NCBI RefSeq assembly: GCF_019925205.1
Contig: NC_083568.1
Location: 22,938,393-23,002,392 of the forward strand
Direction of reading: 5' to 3'
Length of the DNA: 64,000 nucleotides
Origin: Metopolophium dirhodum
Taxonomy: Eukaryota; Arthropoda; Insecta; Hemiptera; Aphididae
The position numbers and the translations under genes were made by a program. The notes under the pieces are model-generated. The model saw only the letters and a list, made by a program, of their open reading frames with translations, did no database searches and was not told the DNA's origin. Every line of letters begins with the position of its first letter. The first letter of the stretch is position 1. Positions 1 through 14,198 of the stretch are shown piece after piece.

Positions 1-1160
1 TGACTACGCGTGCCGATGGTCACTTTATATTTTGTTCAACGACCAGTACGGAGGCCGACGGTCGATCGCAAATAATTCACCGCACGACAATCAATCGTGC
101 AATCATGCGACGTAATACCGAACGACACTATTGATCGAAAAGACAAATTTATCGTAAGACCATTGATCGTGAATCGCCGATCAATTGATCAGCTGAGTTA
201 GTCGCTATATTTCGTTTGGGTTTATAACTTAGGTACCATAATATAGTGTATAATAATATTATTATAACCTATGATGGTAATATATAGTGTATTAATCTAT
301 TTTTGTAATTCGCTGACATTATATTGGCAATGCGTTTCAAACATTGTTAGCTCAAGTTTTTGGGGAATGTGGGCAAATGGTACGCACCTAAATTAAAATA
401 ATTTCTATGAACTTGATAGGCAGATAATATTATAACCATGCAATTTTTTACGTTTAAAATTATACAGATAGTTATATGTAATATATACTTTTGTAAATTT
501 GTAAGTCGGTACAGTAAGTTGTTTTTATTATAATTATACCTATTATTATTTTTGTATTTTTAATTAAATATGAATTTTGTAGCTATTAATAAGAAAATAT
601 AGCCACTATAATATATACTGTTATAAGTTGCGATATGTTTCTATATGTACCCAGTTCATTTTAATTGCCACGAACAATCTTGCGATCAATCATTTGCCGT
701 AAAATGTCATGTGGTAAATTATTTACGATGAGATGACGGGACACCCGACCTTACACTAAGTATAGTGCCATGGCGAAGAAACTTGTCCACGCACTGACGT
801 GTACCTATAATAAAATATTATGCTATTTCAATTAGTTTTTTTTACACTCGCTTATAATATTAGAGCATGAACATCGCGGCGCCGTATAACAGCGTTTTCG
901 CTTTGGCGTCGACACGACGGACCGGTCAAATTGTTTTCCGGTTTCTGTACGGACGAATTTAATATTATAATTATTATGCGTAGGTAGGTACCATAATATA
1001 TTTTTTACACGGATTTCAGTTGTTCCGCGATATCATGCGATCAGGGTGCGCTTCAAAATTTCTCGCGAGTTTATACATTTGGAAAAACTTACCCCCGATA
1101 GTAGATTATAGCGTTATTGTTAATATTATTATTGTACAACAATTATAATATAGTCGGGCC

Positions 1161-1993
1161 CATGGGCGTATTTACGGGGTATGTGTCCCGTGACCCACCC
1201 CTATTAGTCACGTGGATGTACTAAATTTTACAATAATCATTTATAAGTTATAACTACCAATTATAAACTACCATAATACTCATTTATATGATATGAATTT
1301 ATTGGTAAATAATAAAGAAGATTTCTTTTTTATAGAAATTATTTAATACTACAACAATAATAGTTTGTATTCTATGGTTTGTTCAATACTAGCTACTATA
1401 TAAATCAATTTATAAATTAGATTTACGCCGTCTCACCACCTGTTGGTATCTTATTTAAATCATGGAAATTAATATAAACTCAGTATTTTTAATATAATAT
1501 ACAATATTGTATCTAAATTAGTATTGAAAGACTTTTAACTGTAAATGCAACAATTTCCATAACTAATATAAAGATATTAGTTCTTTAAATAAAGATCATT
1601 TTCATCGCGGCTTAAAAGAATATATTTAACTATCTGTGATATGTAACGGGAGAAGAGATAATGAATGGCAAGCTTTACTCAATATTTGTTATCTCCGGAG
1701 AAAATAGTCGACAAATATAGATTCTATATAGGCGTATTCGATTTTTATAAATTATATTTAGTACATTTTGTTTATGTATCAACAATACTTACTATTAATT
1801 GTATGTATTTAAAATTATTACTTTATAATACCTTTTATTTGCGAACAAATCGCATACTGCAATTATATGCATGCGATTGACCTATTTATAGGACCTAATT
1901 ATATATAATATTATTATGTTGATATATTTATTAGAACTTTAAATGTGTTCGGGTCCTCCCCCTCTAAATTTGATTTTTCTGAATACGCCACAA
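1161..1993. mobile_element. Worn short DNA transposon with GGCGTATT-type ends
   Basis: The left end reads CATGGGCGTATTTA. The reverse complement of the right end reads TTGTGGCGTATTCA. Just inside the ends are C- or G-rich segments (GTGACCCACCCC at 1190-1201, CCTCCCCCTC at 1957-1966). The core resembles the insect transposon end CAGTGGCGTATTCA. No target-site duplication can be seen and the AT-rich interior has no transposase, so the element is old and non-autonomous if real. Confidence 0.4.
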
Positions 1994-2220
1994 TATAATA
2001 TCATATGATCACTAGGGCCCACGAGTGCGTCGCGTTATCATAACTTACGATTATAAATATTGTCCGAGCTTCAAAACACAACTCGATGAATAGTGATATA
2101 TACCACGCGCAGTTATATACAATAACGGGCGTATAGTGCGCACTGAATGAGGACAATTTTTCGATGTGCGACATTTTTTCATCGCTCAGTACCAGGGCAC
2201 CCCACTCACGTAAATTGCTT

Positions 2221-2235
2221 ACACACACACACACA
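2221..2235 (+). repeat. (AC)n dinucleotide repeat
   Basis: An uninterrupted run of about seven AC units in otherwise unremarkable DNA. Confidence 0.85.
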
Positions 2236-3360
2236 ATTACCTACGTGTACATTTCGTTCTATTACCAGTTTCCTATATGTCAACACGGTAGCTCGTAGCT
2301 GTCAGCCGCGATGGGTTCTGTTAAAAATTTAGATGGGAACAATCAACGCCGCGGCCTCCGGTTATATTATATTATTACTACTACATTGGGTATATATATA
2401 TTACTAGGTATGTATAGTGGTTAAAAACACCAGCGTCGTCCATTAAAGTTGTTTTAACGTACATATCATATTATGTGTATATGCATATTATGCTATATGT
2501 ATAATATAATATATATATCTGTTAATCCTTTATGTTATAATATATTATACACATATTATAGGATTGGACCACCACGATATTATAATATACTGTATTTTCA
2601 TAATGGGGCGACCAAAAATAATAATGCTTTTCGTTGGAATGTGTAAAATTCCACTATTCGCCTAGTGTATAAAAATTACAACGACGGTAACCGCATCATT
2701 GGTATACTATCTGGCAGGTATGCATAAAATAATATTAATAAAAATAGTAGGTAGGTCCAACTAAATACAAATTGCGTATATAGGTAGGTTCGGGGTTTTA
2801 ATTACGATTATAATTATTCATAGAACTGCACGTTTTATGCGAGGAATTAATCAAGAAACTTGGATAAATACGTTACAATAAAATGTTATGTGGTGCCTAC
2901 CTACCTATAGGGTAACCAATTCTCATAAGAGAGACGAGAAAAGGTAATCATTCATTTTGGATAAATAATAATTAACAATCATCAAAGAAATCAAAAATAT
3001 CTTAAAAGGAATTTTAATTACCTGTAATATGACATGGTATTTTAAAAAAAAAATGTGTATTACGCTTATTGCCAGTTTAAAAACAATTTTGAACGGTAAT
3101 TATCACTACCATCAACTGTTAACGCAGTGATTAATGAAAATGTTTAAAGACCGCTTAGCAAAATATACGACCGGTTTATTATATTATTAAAACATGGTGT
3201 TATTAAAATACACAATTACAATGTACCTAATATAATATATGTGTCTGTGTTTGTGTGTGTGTGCATATAAATACATAAATATAAACTTAATTATTATTTT
3301 CTTCTAAGATACATTTCAATCGTTTATTTCTGGTTCGTTGAATCCGTATACCACGAGGTC

Positions 3361-3377
3361 AAAAAAAAAAAAAAAAA
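3361..3377 (+). repeat. Poly(A) tract
   Basis: A run of 17 A followed by TAATAAC. No SINE or LINE body is recognisable on its 5' side and no flanking duplication was found, so it is listed as a homopolymer only. Confidence 0.8.
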
Positions 3378-4275
3378 TAATAACAAAAGACATGAAACAA
3401 CAATGCATTTTTTGTTTTACTTACAAATATAATCTGTTGCGATAAAAGACGCTAACACGGATTTAAAAAAAAATTACTAAAAGAAACAAGAGATCTGAAA
3501 TTATTGGTGTGTTTTATAACCATCCCAATATTCCTGTTGTTGAATCGGATTGCTTCAAAATCAAGGTCGTTTACGAAATAACTCAAAATAGAACCATAGA
3601 GTTCAGGTGATTTGAAATTAAATTATATTATATAAAAATTATAACAATAATAAATTATAAATTTGAATACGAGTGATAATTGTAACAATGATTGGTAAAT
3701 TGAAGGGTTTTCAAAATAATTGTTTTTGTATTACAATATTATTGAAAAATCAAAATGTTCACGTTTTTGTATTGGTTATTTTTTTGAAAAATTTAAAAAC
3801 TGGCAGAGATTACGTTTTGTTGGTATTCGTTGGTTAAAGAAGCACTCATAATTTATTATTTTAATATCAATTAACAATGTCGTATAATCACGAAACACGA
3901 ATCAGTCATGAGTCATAATAATATGGTCATAAGGTTGTATAAGACGTATATCTTTATAAAATAATTACTGCAAAGGAATGCATATTACATATTATTATGA
4001 TACATTTGATTCCAGGAAGTCAGTTGAATTTAGTTTAAAGCAAATTGAACGTTATTAAATTTTTTTAAATTGTCAAAATAGTTTTCGTGGAAATCGTAAG
4101 TAAGTCTCGTCGGACAAAACTCGTTTCAAATAAGCTCTGGTTAAAAAAATATTCAATAATTAAAAAAAATACAATTTAATAAGATAGCATATAAATGCTC
4201 ACAAATGTATAGACACACGGTTTATAATCGTACGGAAATCGAAAATGTATCATCAATTTATTTGAAGGTTCATAC

Positions 4276-4298
4276 CGTGGTAGCAGTTGAGTACCACG
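4276..4298. other. Small inverted repeat (hairpin)
   Basis: The arms CGTGGTA and TACCACG (7 bp, perfect) flank a 9-base loop. The stem is too short for a microRNA precursor by itself and may be chance. Confidence 0.4.
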
Positions 4299-5115
4299 AT
4301 GGTAGTCTAAAAGTTCAACATTTTCATGAAATACCCACATAAAACATTTTTTTTTCTTCTAAAGTCTATGAATTATTCATGACAATAAAATATAATAACA
4401 CGTACCTACGTGTTATTGATCCATATTTTTATTAATTTTAAAATATTTTACTTATGGTGTTATGTGTTATAAGTAATTAATTCTCTGTAAAAATCAATTA
4501 CCTACCGATTTAAAACCCCGAAGCTGAATGCCGAGTTCACAGGTATAATTTAACTACGTACATTTTATGAAATGGTTTATTAATGTACAGTTTTATTATA
4601 CTAATTTCACTCACTTGCATTTAAGTGAATATTAAACACCGTGCGCGTAACATAAAAATAGGTACATAAAATGGAAATTGCATGAAATTATATTTTATGC
4701 CGGTCGTTAAATGACGCGAAATAAATAAATCATACGAGAATGTGAAAAATATGATTTTTTTACGAAGCACATTATTATACGACAACAGTGTAAAACGTGT
4801 TCTTTAGACATTGTTTTCGTAAATTTTACCACCTACCTATTATTATAATAATGTCTTAGAGCGCGGACGAATTAAGGTCTCGTGATCAAGGTATGTACAT
4901 TGATCGACGTAAATAGTTCGGTACCCGACTCGGAAGACAATTATGGTTGTCCGTCCGAAAATCTAGTTCTTCGATCGGTACCAAATCGAATGCGGTTCTC
5001 GTACGGCGTAAAAATCGCACGCGATTTCCGTCGTTTCTGAGTACCGATAATTGGATAATTGCACACATGCCGTGTGTAAGATATTCTGTACGGGTATTGC
5101 CTCCTGTACATAATA

Positions 5116-5133
5116 TACCTACCTAGGTAGGTA
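5116..5133. repeat. 18-bp perfect palindrome of the TAGGTA/TACCTA type
   Basis: TACCTACCTAGGTAGGTA is its own reverse complement. It is the longest clean example I noted of a string type scattered throughout the window (for instance near 7120, 10590, 31340 and 31492). Confidence 0.85.
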
Positions 5134-5285
5134 CTAAAGGTACTTATTATAATGGACAGAGATATCGTTACAAGACTGTATATACTATAATACATGTACC
5201 TACGATGAAAAAAAATATATAGAAATAATAATATTGTGATATTATCATCGCATAAAATGTAGTGAAATATCTGTTTGATGTAATC

Positions 5286-5312
5286 ACACATATACATATA
5301 CATATACATATA
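5286..5312 (+). repeat. (CATATA)n hexanucleotide repeat
   Basis: About four copies of CATATA in tandem, followed about 25 bases later by a short ATCT/ATCTATTT run at 5331-5349. Confidence 0.75.
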
Positions 5313-6136
5313 AAAAGGTATATATATTATTATCTATTTATCTATCTAGCTGGTGTAGTTATCGTTAAATTTTCACCAACAATAAAATTATGGACGCACT
5401 AAGAATTCACTGAGGTCCATGATTCACCTTTGATGTAAAAACAATAGTTTAATACAATATTACAAACATAAGTAAAGTTATATCACGTCGACCATCGTTA
5501 AACTTTAGCATTTACGGTTGAAAACAATATAAACGCGAATAGGATGAATAGCAATATTATTGTTGATGCATGTAAATGACTCGCGTGCGTTTGTAGTCAA
5601 ACTTGGTTCTACTGAATGTTTGGCCACTACTTTTTTGATGAGATTTGTTACATATTAGATAACCAAATAATTCGCAAATTTAGTTACTTTTTCATGGTAG
5701 GGCTTTGGATGAATTTTAAAAAACTTGTAAAATTGTAAATTCTCAGATACTCTTTTCTGATAAGAAAATGGTAATTTAACTGGCTGTTTTCTATTTTCTG
5801 AAATCGCTGTTTTTGTATTTTTGTATATATTTTATACTTAAATTAATTTTATTGGATATTTTTGCTTCATGACTGTGTCAAATGATACTCTATATAATAG
5901 AACGTTGGAGCCGAGGATTATAGGATCAGTTAAACTTTCTATAAAACATAAAAAGTGTATTTTTTACGAAAACGTTTTCCACCAATAGTTTTGTCGGCAT
6001 TTCAAAAATAATTAATTGCTAAATCAATACCGAGTACCAGCGATAAAAATACGACCGCAAAAAAACAGCACATAATATCCACGTGGAGCTGCAAGACGAC
6101 AGTCTAAATATTTCTATAATAATAATTAATAATGAT

Positions 6137-6154
6137 TGTTGTTGTTGTTGTTGT
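6137..6154 (+). repeat. (GTT)n trinucleotide repeat
   Basis: Six tandem GTT units with no open reading frame of note around them. Confidence 0.8.
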
Positions 6155-9100
6155 ACGAAAATTGAAACAAATAGGTAAATAGTATATTATAATATAGCAT
6201 GGAACCCGCGCGCCCGATAGCTAAAAGTAAACCGTCATAATACACACATTACTATGCGATATCTTAGATTTACGGCACGCCAGGTGACACTTCAGTAGGA
6301 TAAATATATATATAAAATATTAAACACTACAATAATGTAGTAATAATAATAACTGTCTGTGACAAGACTTAGCCCGCAGGAGATAAAAGTTCAAGGACGA
6401 CGACGGTTGCTAGACAATAATAATATTTATATCGCAGTCCTGCGCAGGGATTTTTGTCTCAAGTTGGGGGTTGGAGAGCATGTGTATACGGAGTACGAGG
6501 ATAAAGACTGTAGAGTCGTATCTATATTATTTTATAGTCTTCTTGTCCCACAGGAAAGTCGCAGGATTGACGACACGATCGAAGCACTACATAATGTGCA
6601 CGTTTAAATAACTAATAGCACATAGCGCACTATTCTAAAGCGAGCAGAGGACATTATTACTTTGAATTTTGTGTCTGTTATTACCCTAGTTTACCATGTA
6701 TGTTTTCAAATATACAATACATCAAGACAAGCATCTACACCATGATGTAGGATTTCAGTATACTTTTTAGGAAAGCAAAAACACAATAATATGTTCGTAT
6801 AGGTAATATTATTATTATTTATTTTTAAATGCAAAATCAATTGTTTTTAAATTTATTCGTTGGTTACAGCTTCAGCTGATCATCTCTGTAATTTAAACAC
6901 ATTCAAATAATATTGTTGATTTATTTTATTCAAAGGAATTTACTCGTAAAACGTGAGTGCACCATCATATATTTACGATTAATTATTGATTACCCCTCTC
7001 ATGAAGGGATGATCATATTATATTCTAAAAAATATTGTATGGTAATATATGCTTATAATTTTGAGTATTATATACTATTATACGTAAAAGAAACTATATG
7101 AACTAAAAGGAAGTCACCTAAATACCTAGGAAGGTACCTAAATACCTACGTCTATATTATAAGCGTATCTACTTATAAGTGATTTTCGTAGTTAAATTAT
7201 TATTCAATTTTAAACGATAGCCACGTTTACGTAGTGAGAAATTCGAGAGCAGAATATAATTTCGTAAATTTCGGCGTGCATATACTACAAACTGAACAAA
7301 CAGTTTGTTAATAACAAGCTTTTATAAACTTTAAATGTACGTAGGGGTACAATAATATAGCTAGTGTGGTTAAGTCTCGCGGGGCACAATTAATATCGGG
7401 CGGTCCCATTACTTTTATCATAACTTAAAACGCTTATACGAATATTAAAATATGACTATAGTTATGTAACCGTTTTACATCGGCTTTTCGAAAATCGATA
7501 TTCGTACGCGAACGTTTTTGGCATATACGCAATACAGCTGAATGTTTCGGAGGTTATGTTATAAGGACTTGGGCAAACACCACACGAAAACGTAAACAGA
7601 TCTAAATATTTTTACCGTAGAAAACACGAATTCTCATAATAATCTTCTGCGTGTTACACTGTTGGATAAATTAAAAACAAATCCCCATATCGTACTCGTT
7701 CTGATTCTGGACGGTGCGGTGACGTCGACGACGCTCGACTCGTAACATTACTATATTTATAGCGTCGAGGAGTGACATGATCCGAATTATTATAGCGGGA
7801 CGAGAGAGAGAGAGAACTATAGGACTGAGGAACGTAGACACAGACGATGAAAATGTAACGATTTTGGCGATTTTATACACGCTCTGATCCCACTCCCGTT
7901 GGTGTCAATATGAACTAGACGAGGTCAATTTTCTAAAATCAATCGAAAAATCCGTGTCTTCGGAAAGGAATATGAGTACGTTAAAATACGTACGAGGGTA
8001 CGACGAGGGAGTTGCAGACCAGAATCGTTAATCACTACAATATTATTGTCGGATCGGGAAATCTGAACACTAAAAAGTCGAAAACCCCCACTTCCGCATT
8101 TCGAGTGATCAAATATAATAATATATGCCTGTACTATTTTTACAGATATACAGTGTGTACTGTGTATAGTGACTAGAAAATGTCTATATAACAATTAACA
8201 ATTATATTACACGTTCGATGACTACCACTACGGATCGTGTCGAATATACGAGAAAACCTGATCGAAATAATACCCTACCGGTGATCGTAATACTGCTTCC
8301 ATTTACAAATTATTGTTCTGCAGTCCGTCCGTCGTGCAGACGGCGCGATAAGACGATCATTTTGACTTACGCCTTTAGTGTTTATGACAATAGGAATATT
8401 ACTCAAGTTTACAAGGGGATTTAGTTTTTTTAACGGAAAACACACACACAAGCGTTAACGTCTTGGTCGATATTTGTATTTTCGAAAGTAAAAATATATG
8501 TTCTCGTTATGTCTCTCCTCTCTCGCCACACTATAAACGTCACATATTATTGTCCTTGTTATATTTCATCTTTTTTTTTAGCGCTAAACGAATTGTTTAT
8601 AAACTTACTTTTATTAGTTAGGGCTTCAATTAATATTCAACAAAGCCATAATTTAAATAAAATTATATTATTATTGACATATCTTTTAATTCCTATATGC
8701 AAAAGTATTTTATTTACCTATAAGTGATTTCTTTTTAAACTATATCGTCTGTATGATATAATCATAATTAATGCAGGCGCATACAACGGTATTGTAATAG
8801 CACACAAAAAATATACGTCTTTGACAACGAATTTACATAATGGACGTCCACGCACATGACGAGACGCGCACAGCTGTGGGCGCATCATATTTTATAGGGT
8901 GACTCTCCTGTGCATACCCTACGGATCCCACGTACTTAACGTACACATTACAACGGAAATAATTAATTCAAGATGGTGGATCAAAAGCGGAAGCCTTTTT
9001 AACGTCATGGTGGAAAAGCGGAATACCGAAAATCCACTTTGGCTTTTCGATTTTATTAATAGAGTATACTCTGTTTAAAATATACAACAATATAATGTGG

Positions 9101-11879
9101 GTAACGAAAACATATATTACCTAAATATTGTATCATTTTAACTCAAAACTAGGTACCATCAGAGAACAAAATTAAAATCGGGTACCTAGTATGTGGACTA
9201 CACTTGTAACACAATTTCGATGACTAGACGTGAAATATAAACAATTATGTCTAGCGTAGTCACTGACCATTGCGGGGGGCCTTTAAACCGAAATCGTTGC
9301 AATTGTTCGGGACAGCAGCTAACAGATCCGTTTAATCGCTGTCATGACATGAAAATAAGGAGTCGATAATAATAATATTTAATCACGTGTTTTACTAAGA
9401 GCAGATATTCCAAACAGATTCTCGATATCGGCATTATAAAATCAGGTAGTCCTCGTAATATTATTATTATTACGTTTTAATACGGATTTCACGAGCAGCG
9501 ATGCGCGAGCACGTAGGTACACTCGGCTAGGTATAATATTGTACGCCATTCGTCAGGAGAAATCAAAATGTAATTCCGGACCGGTTTCAAAAATTATACG
9601 GTGGACGTCAGACGCCGGTGCAGAAATTAAATACAGTATTATAGTAATAATAATAATTATTATTATATGGGTACTTCGAGTTGTAGGCGATATGCTCAGG
9701 TTCCGATACGTCCTATGATGAAATGGCGGATCGCGGATACCTACCTATATATACACAGAGTCGTAATAAAAATATAATATATTTTCGAAATCACTCCATT
9801 ACGAATGAGCCTGTTGATTGTTACGTCGGTTCAAAATATTTTTCTGAAAACATGACGATGATGATATGATAATATTATAGGCGTACGTGCAATGAGCATA
9901 TACTAATATAGTTAAAATGTCCACGTCCATCGACGAGATAACTTTTCGTTTTCATTGTTAATCCAGTCCAAACATACATATTTTTTTTCCATCACAATTT
10001 ATTTATTTATAGTTTTAAACTATAACTACACCTTTCAAAGGTCATAAAACTGAAACTTTGCTGGAACCATTTTTTTCAAAATTATTTAAAAAAACCGAAA
10101 ATAAAATCAAAAGTGTATAATAATTATATTATTATAATATTTTGAAATTTATTTCCTTACGAGTTTTCAATTCAATTTATACTTATTGTGGCTTTACCGT
10201 CCCAATGCTCCGAATTTCCCTGGTTTTATATTATACACGTAAAATACTGATTCAAAACTTTTTTTTTTTTTTAATTAAACGAATATTGCAGTACCTATAG
10301 GTAATAAATAAAACTAAGTTTAAAATCGATAAAAGAATAATTTCGATATATAAAAAAAATAATAATAACAACGATAACGATATACCTTTAACTGTCAAAC
10401 TTCATTAGCAACGAAGTTTTAACTTTAAAAAAAATCTTCCTATAAATCGTAAGAATCTTACAACGGTTTCTGCGTAGGAGATAGTAATGTGTATAATATA
10501 CTATATATGGTATGTATATAGTACACTATAGTATACCTACATATATTATGTAGTATGTATGTATCACTTAATTTATTTATATTTTATGTACATAGGTAGG
10601 TATAGGTATTAGGTACCTATATATATGTATTTTTTTTTTGTTAACAATGGAGACTTTGTCGGTATATTTTCGATCGCGTTCTCACAATATTGTGACGTTG
10701 GTTTGACAATGTTACAAACGCTCTCGTGTTGATCAAAAGGTATCGATAACGATCGAGCACAATCGTGATTCTAGAACGGCTGAAGTGAATGTTAGTCAAT
10801 ACTAGCAGCCAATTCAATTGATACCGGTCTCTGTGGCCAATTATTTTCGAAGAAAATATGTTTTTTAACGATCGCGGTGTCTGTACGTTTGCGTGCATAC
10901 GTCGTATTCGCGATCAGAACCTTCAAAGTAGGCTTAGCGTATGCAACAAAAGTCTGTAGAACGAGTACGTATATAGGTAATCAAATATAATAGAATATCG
11001 CAATAGTATAATATGATATTATATTGTATTGACATCGGATTGAAATTACATTCAGATTTATAATAATACGACGCGACGTCTTCTTTGTCACTAAACAAAG
11101 TCTTCTCAAATATTGGGAATTCGATGATCGGAAATCTTATCCAATAGAAATGTCAAAGTTATATACACTAACTAGAAATCGGATACCAAAAAGTTTTTCA
11201 TCGAAGTAATGAAATTGCTTTTCTGCCGTTCCTCGTGATGCGCGTTTGCCAAAAACTGTTCTTTCATCGTAGCGTCAAATTAATGAAATAAGTTAATAAA
11301 ACGGTATAATAGTAAACCGAGTAGGTAATAAACATAGTTTCAGCGAAACGCTATGCAAAATTAATGAAAATCGACAAAATATAATATAGTGATATGTATA
11401 GTGTATACGTCAAGTTATACACGCTAATAAATTACATAAAAAATAATCGCTATTAATTCGAACTTTTGATAACGGTTTTTTAGACGCGTAGGTACGCGTA
11501 CAGGTGGTCTCATTCGTGTCTGTCGTTTTACTTTAATAATATTAAAGTATAGGTACCAGCTACCTAATTGTATAATACACAGGTAGGTACGTACTCTCAG
11601 ACGCGCACGATTCACGAAAAACTTCGAGAGTTGAGGTAGGGTGGGATTCTCGACGATATAGGGTATAGCGCTAGAAACTGCAAGGAAACGGAGAGTGACT
11701 TGGGGGGGGGGGGAGAGTTCTTATCGTTTGTTTCGTGGACGTCGTTCAATTTGGCACTACTCCTCGGGGCTGCTTGGCCGATAAATTAAGAGGGTCATTC
11801 TCGGAAGACGCTCGCGTATATACTAGCTACTAGCTGCTGCGCCGGTTATCCAGCAGTTCGATCTCTCCCTAAACGCTTA

Positions 11880-11892
11880 CCCCCCCCCCCCC
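11880..11892 (+). repeat. Poly(C) tract
   Basis: Thirteen consecutive C. A G-run of twelve lies at 11702-11713, less than 200 bases away, so the two runs could pair. Both sit in a GC-richer patch. Confidence 0.8.
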
Positions 11893-11981
11893 ACACAACC
11901 CCCTTGAAAACATTACGCGTATACAATTCGCCTGCGATAGGAAGGTTTTGCCAAAACGTGGGTATATATCTTCAGCTCTTC

Positions 11982-12023
11982 CTCGTCCTTCTCGTCGTCG
12001 TCATCGTCGCGGTCGTCGTCGTC
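11982..12023 (+). repeat. (CGT)n-rich trinucleotide tract
   Basis: An imperfect CGT/CGTC tract interrupted by CAT and CGG. It produces V/R-rich or D-rich open frames on both strands (11904-12095 plus, 11913-12143 minus), which are artefacts of the repeat. Confidence 0.75.
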
Positions 12024-12988
12024 ACCTCCCCGAACAGCGCAGGAGACTGCACGCAGTATTATAAGGCGTGTTTGGGCGGAATAATAGAAATATAACAGTC
12101 TGTTTCGACACGACGTCAATATAGTGTGTAGACGGACGTGCACAGGAAGTAGGCGTCGCGAGAAAACTATACGTATGCACTGTACATTATAATATTATTA
12201 TGTGTGTTGTGTATAATATTGTTGTTGTTGAAGTCGTATGACGTTTCTTCGAGATAAAGTCCGTTTTGACGGTTCAACGCGGATGGTCTATAATAGAACG
12301 TAGGTAAATAGATCCAATAGATTTTTTTATGTTTTAATAATGTTACCATAAAAATATGATGCGAGCATTATCGCAATTTAATCAAACTCTGATGTTATAA
12401 AAAATTTGCTCTACTCTTTGTACTACATTCGTTTATGTATTGTATCGGTTAGCATTACTCACAAACATAAATTAAAATAATGTGTTCCATAATAATTAAT
12501 ATATCCTTTTTTCTGATAACGTACTATTGTAGCTTTATACAATTACGGATGTTAAAAATAATACAAGCAAATTTGGGAAAATGGAAATTTGAAATTAGAA
12601 GATATAAGTACTTTTTTATTTACTTTCTGTATGTTTTAATTTTAATTTTTGTCATTGATGTATATTATATAGTTTAAGCACATATTATATCCTAAATTAT
12701 TTGATTTGATTACTGTTCCTATTTATAGTGTACTAATTTAATAATTATCCAAATAATTAATAATATTTTTTTTTTACAAATTTAACGTTTAAGTTCATAT
12801 TAACATTGTATGAAACGTTAATTTCCATCTCTGTTTGAGTTCTTAACAGATAACGAAAATCTTTTAACCAACGTAAATTTATTTATATTTATTTATGTCA
12901 ATTTTTTTTAAAGATTTAATGATCATACACAAAACAGCACGCGTTCGTGCGGCACTGAAAAATACTTCAAAATCAGACGACGAGCTAC

Positions 12989-13007
12989 CTATATATATAT
13001 ATATATT
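12989..13007 (+). repeat. (TA)n dinucleotide repeat
   Basis: About nine AT units, ending in TATTATTTTC. Confidence 0.8.
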
Positions 13008-14164
13008 ATTTTCATTACCATCACCCTTTCTAGAAATAACGGTTCGCTCGCAGTTGGCAACTGTCATGGGTGTATATAACTTGCAAACAGAATCGTGAAC
13101 TTATCAAAACACTCATTAGAGTACACTTAATTTAGAAATGATAGGATAGAAAAAAAACCAAAACAATTGCTAACGAGCGCCTTAACCGAACACGAAGAAT
13201 AATATGTAAACACGTCACCGTGCTGCGGAGACCTTAATGAGAATTTATACGTTTGCATTTTGTTACAAAGTGGTTAATAAGTGTGTGCGTGTGTGTTTTT
13301 TATTTATTTTTTTTAAGGAAAACGACACTGACCATAGGACCTCACGACTATGGAAATAATTCTCGTTTTAATGGGTAGGTTGAAATGCTCAAGAAAAATG
13401 AAATAAAATATTAATAGAAATGTTCGAAGTATCCTACACGGCATGTATATTATAATATAATAATAATATTATAATGTGTAAACACGAGATGAGAAACAGC
13501 CCGAGGGTCACTGGAGATGTGGTTTTGCGCGATTACACAGGTTACTGGTCAACGGTCGTTGAGTTGCGATTGAGGAGAGGGGAAGGGAGAACTTTGATTT
13601 ATTATACGCATTCAATAGAAAAACTGTTGGCATAAAATTCAAATAAAACAAATGACTTTCGTTCACTTTGCTCGGTATCAGCCAACGTGCTTTGAGGTTT
13701 TCGATCTCCGCCGTGGGTGGACACCCCGAATGACCGACCCACAAGCTTTCGACCTTACTCAAATTTAAATAACGTAATTTTAATTTTTTAGTATTATTAT
13801 AATAAACGTTTACCACGTATTTCAGTATTTGTAACCCCAAAAAAAGGCACTCAAAATAATGTATTGAATATCAAAAACTATGAAATAGTTACATGATTGA
13901 AACTTTTAAATTGTAATATTGCTGAGAAATTATCTATAAATCGCCCCCATTCAGGAATTATAATATATTATGTTTTGAAGTTGAGTAATTGTAAACAGAT
14001 TATTTTAAAATATGCATTTAATATATTCAGTAGATCATAAACATGTACGATGTACATAACGATTAACTCTTTTCTCGGATAATAATATATTGTGCTAATA
14101 GTATCCATAAAATAACTAACTACCTACTCATAAATGCAAGCACTTCATAAATTATTAAATACTG

Positions 14165-14198
14165 TATAATATAATATAATATAATGTAATATAATATA
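14165..14198 (+). repeat. (ATAAT)n pentanucleotide repeat
   Basis: About six ATAAT units with one G substitution (TAATG) near the middle. It is a tandem form of the ATAATAT string that is dispersed through the whole window. Confidence 0.75.

Noticed and set aside
6359..6607. Plus-strand open frame of 82 codons with mixed charged composition
   Set aside because: It looks more protein-like than most, but has no known motif, no clear splice signals and no neighbours to support it.
13508..13840. Minus-strand open frame of 110 codons in a GC-richer patch
   Set aside because: No recognisable domain, no convincing splice sites with a matching protein, and no similarity to the missing part of the transporter that I could see.
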